Positions 7,571-14,140 of a DNA stretch of 15,999 nt are shown here, piece by piece. Within the stretch, counting starts at the first letter, position 1; each line of letters begins with the position of its first letter. The DNA comes from Prevotellaceae bacterium UBA2718 (lineage in GTDB: Bacteria; Bacteroidota; Bacteroidia; Bacteroidales; Bacteroidaceae). Location: positions 17,374 through 33,372 of the forward strand of contig DEKQ01000136.1 in assembly GCA_002353975.1 (NCBI GenBank), in the 5' to 3' direction. A program made the position numbers and the translations under genes. A model generated the notes under the pieces. The model searched no databases. It had not been told where the DNA came from and was given only the letters and a program-made list of their open reading frames with translations.

Positions 7571-8890
7571 ATGATTATCAAGAGAGAGCAATACATAGAA
7601 GCGCTACTGAGCAAGCGATGGAACGGAAAGGTTAAGATTATCACAGGAATCCGTCGCTGTGGCAAATCATTTCTGCTGTCAACCTTGTACAAGGACTATC
7701 TCAAGTCGGAGGGCGTTCCAGAAGACTGTTTCATAGAAATAGCATTAGACAGGAAGGCCAACATGAAGTATAGGAATCCCAATGAGCTATACGATTATGT
7801 AATAGGCAAGACTCAGGATGACAGCAAGCGTTATTATGTCTTCATTGATGAGATTCAGTTATCATACAAGGTAAAAAACAAAGATGTGGACGAAAGCCTT
7901 GTACCTGAGGAAGACAGGGATATGCTTTACACTACTTTTTATGATATACTGAATGACCTGATGGCACGAAGTAATCTGGATGTATATGTAACTGGTTCCA
8001 ATTCCAAGATGCTGTCAACGGACATTGTCACCAATTTCCGTGACCGTGGTACCGAAATCAAGGTATATCCGTTGTCTTTCAAAGAGTATTTTGCTTTTTC
8101 CGGATTGGAGAAAGCCGATGCTCTGGAAGAATATCTGATGTTTGGAGGCATGCCATTGGCCGTTACCGAGAAAGATGAGGCAGAAAAGCGTAAATATCTG
8201 ATAGGACTTCACAAGAACGTATATATCAAGGATATTGTAGAACGATACAAATTGAAGGACGATGAGGTGCTTGACGCGCTGATTGACTCTCTTTCATCGG
8301 CAGTTGGCTCACTTACCAATCCGCATAACCTAGCCAATGCGGCAGGTACTTTGATGAAACGCAACACTTCCGACCATACCATAAAGAAATATCTGGACTA
8401 TCTGGAGGATGCTTACCTGTTCATTGGAGCAAAGCGCTATGACGTGAAGGGAAAGCGATATTTCGATAACACCCAGAAATACTATTCAATGGATTTGGGA
8501 CTAAGGAATGCCAAGCTAAACTTCCGACAACAGGAAAAAAGTCATCTGATGGAAAACATGATCTTCCTTGAACTGATACGCAGAGGATATAGCATTGATG
8601 TAGGCGTAGTGGAGGTCACCCGTATGAAGGATGGCAAGAAACAGCAATCACAACATGAAATTGACTTTATCGTCAATACTGGACAAGAAAAAGTTTACAT
8701 CCAGTCGGCTCTTAATGTTGACACAGAGGAGAAGCATAATCAAGAAACATTCTCTCTGAAGAACTCCGGCGATTTATTCCGCAAGATTGTTATTGTCGAT
8801 GGGAACATAAAACAATGGACTGACGAAAATGGCATCATCTACGTGGGTGTCATTCCTTTCCTACTTGAAGAATCAAAACTTGGTTTCTAA
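7571..8890 (+). CDS. AAA_14/DUF4143 family ATPase
   Basis: P-loop ATPase of the AAA_14 plus DUF4143 architecture, 439 residues, a full-length member. Walker A is GIRRCGKS (26-33), Walker B YVFIDEIQ (89-96), and a sensor-like segment VYVTGSNSKML is at 138-148. The RDRG element (157-160) and the PLSFKEYFAF motif (167-176) are typical of the family. The C-terminal DUF4143 part (about 215-435) carries EIDFIV (363-368) and VYIQSA (375-380), resembling a PD-(D/E)XK fold in which the lysine position is not conserved. The family is abundant and patchily distributed in Bacteroidales and its cellular role is not established. The gene stands alone on the plus strand with its own promoter and terminator. 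Sampled GC (about 40%) is below that of the flanking core genes, consistent with acquisition. Confidence 0.9.
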   Translation: MIIKREQYIEALLSKRWNGKVKIITGIRRCGKSFLLSTLYKDYLKSEGVPEDCFIEIALDRKANMKYRNPNELYDYVIGKTQDDSKRYYVFIDEIQLSYKVKNKDVDESLVPEEDRDMLYTTFYDILNDLMARSNLDVYVTGSNSKMLSTDIVTNFRDRGTEIKVYPLSFKEYFAFSGLEKADALEEYLMFGGMPLAVTEKDEAEKRKYLIGLHKNVYIKDIVERYKLKDDEVLDALIDSLSSAVGSLTNPHNLANAAGTLMKRNTSDHTIKKYLDYLEDAYLFIGAKRYDVKGKRYFDNTQKYYSMDLGLRNAKLNFRQQEKSHLMENMIFLELIRRGYSIDVGVVEVTRMKDGKKQQSQHEIDFIVNTGQEKVYIQSALNVDTEEKHNQETFSLKNSGDLFRKIVIVDGNIKQWTDENGIIYVGVIPFLLEESKLGF

Positions 8891-8936
8891 ACTGAAATCC
8901 TAAATCTACCCCCCAAATGCCCCCTGCAAAGGCAAG

Positions 8937-8980
8937 AAAAAACGGCACAAGCCCTATTGAACGATGGGACTTGTGCCGTT
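8937..8980 (-). terminator. Bidirectional terminator between convergent units
   Basis: AACGGCACAAG-CCC (8941-8954) pairs with 8966-8980 with a single-base bulge at 8969. On the minus strand the stem is followed by six T (8937-8942), a good rho-independent terminator for the secreted-protein operon. On the plus strand the downstream sequence (GTTGATGTTTGTT) is a weaker T-tract that could still stop the ATPase transcript, whose stop codon is about 50 nt upstream. Confidence 0.8.
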
Positions 8981-9105
8981 GATGTTTGTTATACCTTTAT
9001 CTTCTTACTTCACGGATTTTTCCAGTTTGTACAAATCGGCGTTCCTGCTCTATTAATTCTTTCGTCACAGACATATTACAACATATTTCTTAAAATTACA
9101 CCGTG

Positions 9106-9191
9106 CGCCTTCATCAATTTTATGTCCCACGTCGGGGCTTCACGGCCCATTGAGGGCCGCCCCGCCGCCAGACATAAAATTGATGAAGGCG
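9106..9191. repeat. 86-bp nested palindrome
   Basis: The outer arms 9106-9126 and 9171-9191 are perfectly complementary over 21 bp (CGCCTTCATCAATTTTATG... and its reverse complement). Inside, CGGGGC and GGCCC (9133-9147) pair with GGGCC and GCCCCG (9153-9164) around the loop ATTGA, leaving a 5-nt bulge (TTCAC). It ends 42 bp past the FISUMP stop codon. It has no T-run, so it does not look like a terminator. It could be a dispersed palindromic repeat, a MITE-like remnant, or a cruciform-forming recombination or homing site. Confidence 0.85.
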
Positions 9192-9233
9192 AGGCGCGAT
9201 AGGGTTTATATTTGCGTCAGGATGCACTCAGTT

Positions 9234-10244
9234 CTAACGCACGGGGCGCACGGATAGCCCGTACTCGCGGTAGTCGTTGCTGTTCCAGTACGCGTAGCCC
9301 GAAAGGAAGCGCAATGCGTACCCGCCGTACTCGTAGTAAGGCGCGGAAGACCAGTAGTTGCCGAGCGAACCAGCGTAGCCCACAGAACTGCCATCGAAGT
9401 AGCCCGCAGCGGGAAGGAACACCGAACCTCCGTTAGGACCGGTAAACTTTCCGCCGTTGACACCATTCTGAGTAGTCCACTGATATGATGTGTTGTTTAC
9501 AAGTTCCTTTATCTGATCCAGCGATGGCGGGTTATATCCCTGCGCCTCATCAAAGGTAAGGTAGCTGCCATACTGCTCAGGATTTGATGCTCCTACGTTG
9601 CAGCACGCCCACTTTGTGCCACTTGGCAGACCGAGATCTATATAATGTGGATGATTACCGTCAGGACAGTATATATAGGAATTGGAAGTGTCAGTACTGG
9701 AACTTGCTCTTGTAAAAAAGGAAACCTCTCTTATAGAAATTCCTTCAAAGTTATCATACCATGTAATTTCAAGGCTGTCAGACGTTACACCTGTAACGGT
9801 AAATTTTTCAATATCGCCATCACTTTCTATAATTGTCAAAACACTTCCAGAAAGTTCCCAACGGACGGTAGGGCCATCTATCTCAGCTTCAAACAAATTA
9901 TAAGGTTTTACGATGCCTGTGCCATCACCGTTCAATTGAATATAACGACTATTTCCACTGTATATGTACTCTTCTGGTTGAGGTTCTCTAGAATCATACC
10001 ATAATCTCTTCGAGTTTATCCATTTCCCTATAAGTTGTTCGTTACTGATGGAACTGGAGGGTTCGGTATTACCACCGCCTCCACCATCATTTCTCTCGCG
10101 GAAATAAGTCCTTTTTACGTCCTCAACATTGAATGCGGTTTCTGTGCCATCGGTCTTTTCTACGACCATCTCATATTTCTTCTGGCCAAAGGCATTAATG
10201 TTATAGAGACAGAATACTATTAGTATTGTTACTATTCTTTTCAT
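9234..10244 (-). CDS. Secreted lipocalin-like/FISUMP-domain protein
   Basis: Exported protein of 336 residues. A signal peptide (1-20, MKRIVTILIV... ending AFG before Q21) is followed by a short module, YEMVVEKTDGTETAFNVEDVKRTYF (24-48, interrupted view: strands around EMVVEK and VKRTYF), a Gly linker (GGGGG at 54-58), a lipocalin-like beta domain (about 66-178, starting EQLIGKW), and a FISUMP domain (about 190-336, HYIDLGLPSGTKWAC... ending SVRPVR). FISUMP domains have a C-type-lectin-like fold and occur as large paralogous families; ligand binding at the cell surface is inferred. The last 180 bp are about 62% GC, the sampled lipocalin-coding part about 39%, suggesting a mosaic gene. The C-terminal region is rich in TAC tyrosine codons. 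It is the second gene of an operon, 18 nt after the upstream gene. Confidence 0.88.
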   Translation of the reverse strand: MKRIVTILIVFCLYNINAFGQKKYEMVVEKTDGTETAFNVEDVKRTYFRERNDGGGGGNTEPSSSISNEQLIGKWINSKRLWYDSREPQPEEYIYSGNSRYIQLNGDGTGIVKPYNLFEAEIDGPTVRWELSGSVLTIIESDGDIEKFTVTGVTSDSLEITWYDNFEGISIREVSFFTRASSSTDTSNSYIYCPDGNHPHYIDLGLPSGTKWACCNVGASNPEQYGSYLTFDEAQGYNPPSLDQIKELVNNTSYQWTTQNGVNGGKFTGPNGGSVFLPAAGYFDGSSVGYAGSLGNYWSSAPYYEYGGYALRFLSGYAYWNSNDYREYGLSVRPVR

Positions 10245-10262
10245 AATATATGATATTCTTTT

Positions 10263-10721
10263 TTACTTGTTAATAATCTTCATACTGTTATTAGGAGTGC
10301 GTACGATGTACATACCTTTGGGCAGATTAGCTATACTGACCGCTGCATGACCCGAACAGTCAGCTTTCTGTGAGAATACAAGTGTGCCGTCAGCCTTATA
10401 TATACACACTTCAGAACCATGCGAAAAGCCACTGAAGACCACACTTCCGTTCTTGTACTCAGGGTGCTCTTGCGTGATATTGCGGATGGCTGTTACGTCA
10501 TTGGATGCCCCATAACTTTCAATCATTTCAATAGGAATCATGAAAGAGGAAACATCACTTGTCACAACCATGTCTTCATCCTTAAAAGTAATAACAGGAT
10601 TTGTGGATAGCAGAAGCACGGTTTCAGCACCTCCTTTATGCTTGATAACCAAATTGGCGTCATCTGCAAAGGCCGGCAACGCTGCCATAAGGGAAAGAAA
10701 AAGTAATAATCGTAATTTCAT
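10263..10721 (-). CDS. Secreted protein with T9SS-type-A-like C-terminal domain
   Basis: Exported protein of 152 residues. The signal peptide is residues 1-19 (MKLRLLLFLSLMAALPAFA). A short module at about 23-55 (NLVIKHKGGAETVLLL, then VITFKDED) resembles the N-terminal module of the downstream FISUMP protein. The C-terminal part (about 92-152) has the layout of a type IX secretion sorting domain: EVCIYKADGTLVFSQ, then AAVSIANLPKGMYIVR and a final strand MKIINK. In Bacteroidota such domains direct cargo across the outer membrane, but here almost nothing is left to be cargo, so it may be a surface or structural protein on its own. It is first in the operon with the FISUMP gene, behind a highly structured 336-bp spacer. 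No clear -33/-7 promoter is visible directly upstream. Confidence 0.82.
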   Translation of the reverse strand: MKLRLLLFLSLMAALPAFADDANLVIKHKGGAETVLLLSTNPVITFKDEDMVVTSDVSSFMIPIEMIESYGASNDVTAIRNITQEHPEYKNGSVVFSGFSHGSEVCIYKADGTLVFSQKADCSGHAAVSIANLPKGMYIVRTPNNSMKIINK

Positions 10722-11057
10722 TTGCTTGTAGAGTTAGAATAAGAAAAGGCGTGCAACCATTCGTGACTTGCCTTTACTTTGGTTACCGCCAAGTGACCAT
10801 ACACATACAAGCACATAATAGTTCACGCCTAAACGTGAACTCTCAGTCAACTTGTCCTCATGTGTAGAATATTGGCGGTATTCAAGTAAAGGAGGGCAAG
10901 AGCTAAAAGCTCATTTATTCATAAGAAGTACGAACGGGACGACGCACAATTTCGTTTGGTTAGTAATTGTGTTGATTTGTCCCTGTGGGAGGGTGTCACC
11001 TGGTGCCTGCTACTCCCTGATATTTGTCTGTACTGTCTGGTTCTTAATGTAATGGTT
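10722..11057 (-). ncRNA. Highly structured spacer: candidate leader RNA or sRNA
   Basis: A rod-like fold spans 10767-10900 with six matched helices: 10767-10772 with 10895-10900, 10773-10779 with 10884-10890, 10784-10792 with 10872-10880, 10801-10806 with 10860-10865, 10807-10811 with 10851-10855, and 10820-10827 with 10834-10841 (41 pairs in all). A second domain pairs GGGAC (10936-10940) with GTCCC (10979-10983) and CACAATT (10945-10951) with AATTGTG (10965-10971). A third pairs GGGAG (10987-10991) with CTCCC (11013-11017). On the minus strand, 10771-10775 can instead pair with 10745-10749, followed by a TTTTCTT tract, giving a terminator-like alternative. This could be an attenuator for the secreted-protein operon or an independent RNA; strand and function are unproven. 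Confidence 0.5.
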
Positions 11058-11483
11058 TTAGTGGTTAAACGTTTGTATTATTTCTCTGTGAAATTCTTCT
11101 AACTTTTTGACCTCTACATGTGGGAATGGCACGGATGCCAACTCGTTAAAATGCTTATCATTAGTTACAATATACTCCGCATTTGCTACAATAGCACAGT
11201 CCACAAACTTATTGTCATCCTCGTCTGCTGTAATAAGGTGGAATCTGAACTGAGCATCAACTCGTAAGACATTAGGTGCCCTAAGTATCATTTCTATCGT
11301 CAGTTGGGCTGCTAATGGGGACATGTGAGAACTGATGATTTCCTCATATTCCGCAATAATCTCAGTAGTGACACATAGCGTGTATCGTCCGAAAATGAAT
11401 GCCTCCCAGACTTCGTAGAAATCACTTCGACGTGACAGAGAGCGGATCAGGCAGTTGGTATCAAGAACGACGAGTCTTCCCAT
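11058..11483 (-). CDS. PIN-domain toxin (COG1569 type)
   Basis: Predicted ribonuclease toxin of a type II toxin-antitoxin pair, 141 residues, normal length for the COG1569 PIN family. The likely metal-binding acidic residues are D8 (VLDTN), E45 (in EIIAEYEEII), D95 (NKFVDCAIVANA) and D109 (VTNDKHF), the usual PIN arrangement. The start codon is 5 nt after the antitoxin stop, so the two are co-transcribed and probably co-translated. All catalytic positions are present, so the toxin looks intact. Its target RNA cannot be told from sequence. Sampled GC (about 37-42%) is low compared with the nearby gldE gene. Confidence 0.9.
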   Translation of the reverse strand: MGRLVVLDTNCLIRSLSRRSDFYEVWEAFIFGRYTLCVTTEIIAEYEEIISSHMSPLAAQLTIEMILRAPNVLRVDAQFRFHLITADEDDNKFVDCAIVANAEYIVTNDKHFNELASVPFPHVEVKKLEEFHREIIQTFNH

Positions 11484-11488
11484 GTTGC

Positions 11489-11707
11489 TTATTTGTATGT
11501 GGTGCGCATGTGCTCGTCACTCCAACCCGCCACTTTCTGTTCAGTAAGTGTACCTTCTTCCCAAAGATGGTCTATCTCTTTTTGAAGACGGGTGTTTAAG
11601 AACTTTACAATAACGGACTTTAATTCCATTATGTCCTCTTCTTTGTTAACACAAGAGAGAACATTCAGAAGTTCATATTGTGCAGGGTTAATGACAGAAT
11701 TTTGCAT
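11489..11707 (-). CDS. Antitoxin of the PIN toxin
   Basis: Small acidic-basic protein, 72 residues, directly upstream of the PIN toxin. The conserved core is NPAQYELLNVLSCV (7-20), then MELKSVIVKFLNTRLQKEID (27-46) and LWEEGTLTEQKVAGW (48-62), ending HMRTTYK. This layout is familiar from small antitoxin-position proteins beside COG1569 toxins in Bacteroidales. The N-terminal part may carry DNA binding and autoregulation, while the C-terminal helix would occupy the toxin active site; this split is inferred. It has a clear promoter ahead of it. Confidence 0.85.
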   Translation of the reverse strand: MQNSVINPAQYELLNVLSCVNKEEDIMELKSVIVKFLNTRLQKEIDHLWEEGTLTEQKVAGWSDEHMRTTYK

Positions 11708-11755
11708 TGAATAAAGGTTGACCGTTTTATGTAATTAAAATTTGTGTATTTGCCG

Positions 11756-11786
11756 CAAAGTTACAATTAAGTTTTGAGATATGCAA
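11756..11786 (-). promoter_or_regulatory. Promoter of the toxin-antitoxin operon
   Basis: On the minus strand TTG (11784-11786) and TAACTTTG (11756-11763) are 20 nt apart, matching the Bacteroidota consensus. The predicted start near 11750 leaves a leader of about 40 nt before the antitoxin. Confidence 0.75.
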
Positions 11787-12070
11787 GAAAATAATTAAAT
11801 TATCGAAATAAGAAGCTGAGCATACGTGAGACTTCAGTTATGCAACAATCCGAATTTTATTGAAAAAATAATTTTTGATTTTCTCAGATAATTGAAAAAG
11901 AATTATTACCTTTGCATGTGAATATGATGCCATTTCCAGTTTTTTGTTTGCAAGTGAGCCATGCATGAATTGTCCTAACACCGCCTGATGATGACGGACG
12001 AGGCTCCATACGGAAATGGCGGTTCAAAACGCTTTGATTTCCAGAGCGTTGCAGAGGCAGGCCTTTTACC
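11787..12070. other. Spacer with orphan -7 box and hairpins, possible sRNA
   Basis: No protein gene is supported. A plus-strand -7 box, TACCTTTG (11907-11914), has no well-placed -33 TTTG. Downstream, GCCATTTCC (11929-11937) pairs with GGAAATGGC (12012-12020), and AACGCT (12028-12033) pairs with AGCGTT (12045-12050). A small RNA starting near 11920 is possible but unproven. The longest peptide after the -7 box is 14 codons. Confidence 0.4.
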
Positions 12071-12160
12071 GTCTAAAAGACCTACTATTACCAAGTAAAA
12101 GACCTGCTATTAGGAGGTAAAAGACCTACTTTCAGAGCGTAAAAGTTATGCTATCAGAAT
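12071..12160. repeat. Second period-22 tandem repeat array
   Basis: Four imperfect units of the type GTAAAAGACCTACTATTA plus four variable bases: 12071-12094 (24 bp), 12095-12116, 12117-12138 and 12139-12160 (22 bp each). The last unit is the most diverged. The units are not self-complementary, unlike the array at 2674-2786, but share its 22-bp period. The 12-mer GAATATGATGCC occurs at 11920-11931 and again at 12157-12168, bracketing this array and the preceding hairpins. Confidence 0.85.
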
Positions 12161-12225
12161 ATGATGCCTATTACCCCATATCCGAATGTTCGAAAAGTCC
12201 TATCACGGAGTAACTGCGTCACGTC

Positions 12226-13500
12226 CTAACTCACTTTGGTTATCTTCACCAATTCTATCTTTGTCTTGGTGTTTTTCAGTATCTTTACTTCCCAGTCATC
12301 AAATCTGATAACTTCGTTGAGTTTCGGGAATTTCTGATAGCGTGCCAGTATCAGTCCTCCCACGGTTTTGTAGGCATCGCTTTCGGGCAGGTTGATGCCG
12401 AGCGTCTCGTTTACGCGCTCTATCTCCAAACGTGCCGATATGAGGTAACCTCCGTCGCTTGTCTGCCGACATTCGTATTTCACCTGGTCGTGTTCGTCCT
12501 CTATCTCGCCTATTATCTCCTCCACGATGTCCTCCAGGGCCACGATGCCGCTTGTGCCGCCAAACTCATCTACCACCGCCGCGAGGCTCACTTTCTGCTG
12601 CATGAGGGTGTGCAGCAGCTTCTGCGCCGCCATCGTTTCGGGCACGAACGGCATCTGGTGTATATGCGTCTGCCACTCTTCATTCTTGATGCGGAAGAGT
12701 TCCTGGGAGTGTATGTAGCCTATGATGTGGTCTATATCCTCATCATATACGATAATCTTGGAGCGACCACTCTCTATGAAGCGCTGCCTGAGCTCTGCAA
12801 GCGAGTCATTCCTCTCCACGGCATTGATTTCCGTGCGCGGTATCATGCAGTCGCGCACCTTGGTGTCTGAAAGGTCGAGGGCATTCTGGAATATGCGCAC
12901 CTCCAGATTATCTGTCTCTCCATCGCCATTTCCTTCGGTCTCCTCGCTACTGCTGTCAATGCTTTGCTGCACCAGATAATCAAGATCCTCCTTAGAGTAT
13001 TCGTCACTTTTCTCCCCGCCTGCCGTCGATACGCCTGCCAGCCGCAGCAGACCCTTGGAGAGCAGCGAGCAGAAATGCGAGAGCGGATAGAGGATTATGT
13101 AGCATATCCACGTAGGTATGGCAAGGAAATTAAGGAGCAGGTTGGCGTTGTTCTTGAACACCATCTTGGGCAGATATTCCCCCGTGAAGAGCACAATGAT
13201 GGTCGAGACGATGGTGTCTGCCGCCACTCGTGACGATTCGGAAAGCTCATAGAACACGGTACTGTCAAACAGGCGTGCGAAGAGGATGCCGTATATGACG
13301 AGGGCGATATTATTGCCCACGAGCATGGTGCTGACGAAGGTGTTGGGGTGACGGTAGAAGAAGGCGACGATGCGATGATTGATGCCACTTTTGCCTGAAT
13401 TGACCTCAGCCAGCATACGGTTGCTCGATACGTATGCTATCTCCATTCCCGAGAAGAATCCCGAGAAGAGCAGGGTGATTATGATGCTTGTTATCAACAA
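12226..13500 (-). CDS. gldE: GldE/CorC-like CNNM-CBS membrane protein
   Basis: Inner-membrane protein of 424 residues with the CNNM (DUF21), CBS-pair and CorC_HlyC architecture; the Bacteroidota form is usually called GldE or hemolysin-family protein. The DUF21 membrane domain covers about 1-160 (FFSGMEIAYVSSNR at 15-28, VGNNIALVIYGILF at 61-74, TGEYLPKMVF at 106-115). The CBS pair spans about 213-335 (CMIPRTEINAV, then VVDEFGGTSGIVALEDIVEEIIGEI), and the C-terminal CorC_HlyC domain about 345-422. The family is linked to divalent cation transport, and GldE to gliding or type IX secretion accessory functions in Flavobacteria. The start is TTG (TTG TTG ATA): no in-frame ATG occurs upstream before a stop, and the hydrophobic N-terminus fits. 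It lies 10 nt after lptC, last in the operon. The symbol is by family resemblance. Confidence 0.88.
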   Translation of the reverse strand: MLITSIIITLLFSGFFSGMEIAYVSSNRMLAEVNSGKSGINHRIVAFFYRHPNTFVSTMLVGNNIALVIYGILFARLFDSTVFYELSESSRVAADTIVSTIIVLFTGEYLPKMVFKNNANLLLNFLAIPTWICYIILYPLSHFCSLLSKGLLRLAGVSTAGGEKSDEYSKEDLDYLVQQSIDSSSEETEGNGDGETDNLEVRIFQNALDLSDTKVRDCMIPRTEINAVERNDSLAELRQRFIESGRSKIIVYDEDIDHIIGYIHSQELFRIKNEEWQTHIHQMPFVPETMAAQKLLHTLMQQKVSLAAVVDEFGGTSGIVALEDIVEEIIGEIEDEHDQVKYECRQTSDGGYLISARLEIERVNETLGINLPESDAYKTVGGLILARYQKFPKLNEVIRFDDWEVKILKNTKTKIELVKITKVS

Positions 13501-13510
13501 TTCTGCTAAT

Positions 13511-14140
13511 TTACTTTGTCTTACGCGGCTGTGCCGGAGCTCGTTTTGGCGTGGTATCTACGGCTGTAGTATCCTTACCGTTCTCTTTTTTCTTGTCCGC
13601 GTCCTCTTGCTGGAACGAGCCTTTTGCCGTGGTTACGGAATAGTGATGCATCCGCTCATCGCTGGTGAAGCGGTTGCCCTGCAGCTCCCTCTCCGGTGTC
13701 ACAACCTTTGAGAACACGTTGGAATAGAGTTCATGCCGCTCCTGGTCCCAGTACAGTTCCTCGCTATTGAACCGCAGGCCATCTACGGTCTTCACACGCA
13801 CGTTGCCGATGAGGTGCCACAGTTTCTGCACGGTATAGTAATATGCGGTATCTGCCTGTATATATGCCTCAGGATGGAATTTCTCGTCAAACTGCTCCAT
13901 GAAGATGCCTCGCGGGAATATCCATCTTGGCGGGTTCACCACCTCGTTCACCATCCAGCGCTCAGCTATCATGCGATATTTCATGACACCCGAGTCGCTG
14001 ATGAGCGTATTGACGCCGTATGACCGCATCATGGGCACGGAGTCACGCTCGTTGATGGCTGGCGCAGTATGCTCATGCGGCTCAGAACAAGAGGCAGCCA
14101 CAAGCAGAGACAAGAGCAGCAAAAGATGAAGATTTCGCAT
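13511..14140 (-). CDS. lptC: LPS export periplasmic protein LptC (lipoprotein form)
   Basis: Component of the Lpt bridge that carries lipopolysaccharide from the inner membrane to the outer membrane, 209 residues. Instead of a transmembrane helix it has a lipoprotein signal peptide with lipobox VAASC (C18), as is usual in Bacteroidota. The OstA/LptC-like beta-jellyroll region spans about 45-165: FDEKFHPEAYIQADTAYYY, then LWHLIGNVRVKTVDGLRFNSEELYWD, then QGNRFTSDERM. The tail (180-209) is charged, Pro/Lys-rich and probably disordered. The ATG directly abuts the stop codon of the upstream barrel gene (0 nt), implying translational coupling. No other lpt gene is in the window. Confidence 0.9.
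   Translation of the reverse strand: MRNLHLLLLLSLLVAASCSEPHEHTAPAINERDSVPMMRSYGVNTLISDSGVMKYRMIAERWMVNEVVNPPRWIFPRGIFMEQFDEKFHPEAYIQADTAYYYTVQKLWHLIGNVRVKTVDGLRFNSEELYWDQERHELYSNVFSKVVTPERELQGNRFTSDERMHHYSVTTAKGSFQQEDADKKKENGKDTTAVDTTPKRAPAQPRKTK

Larger units (their letters stand above)
8891..9233. other. Intergenic region between convergent genes
   Basis: This 343-bp spacer lies between the ATPase stop and the FISUMP gene stop. It contains the bidirectional terminator and the 86-bp palindrome, listed separately. The rest (8981-9105 and 9192-9233) shows no gene. An open frame across it on the plus strand runs through both hairpins and is not credible as a protein. Confidence 0.7.

Noticed and set aside
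9106..9191. Invertible promoter flanked by inverted repeats
   Set aside because: The 44 bp between the arms contain no TAnnTTTG box and the segment is too short to carry a switchable promoter; no invertase gene is in the window.
8957..9202. Plus-strand open frame of 81 codons after the ATPase gene
   Set aside because: It crosses the bidirectional terminator and the 86-bp palindrome and shows no protein-like features beyond a chance hydrophobic run.
10852..11052. Plus-strand open frame of 66 codons in the structured spacer
   Set aside because: It lies wholly inside the nested hairpins, has no promoter, and its sequence resembles no family I know.
10722..11057. Known riboswitch (cobalamin, TPP) or RNase P/tmRNA
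   Set aside because: I looked for the conserved cores of these RNAs on both strands and could not match them; the downstream genes also give no metabolic link.
12071..12160. Possible CRISPR array at the second repeat cluster
   Set aside because: The whole 22-bp period is repeat sequence with only about four variable bases, too short for spacers.
12490..13233. Several plus-strand open frames opposite gldE
   Set aside because: gldE has full domain content across the same DNA; the opposing frames are shadows of its codon usage.
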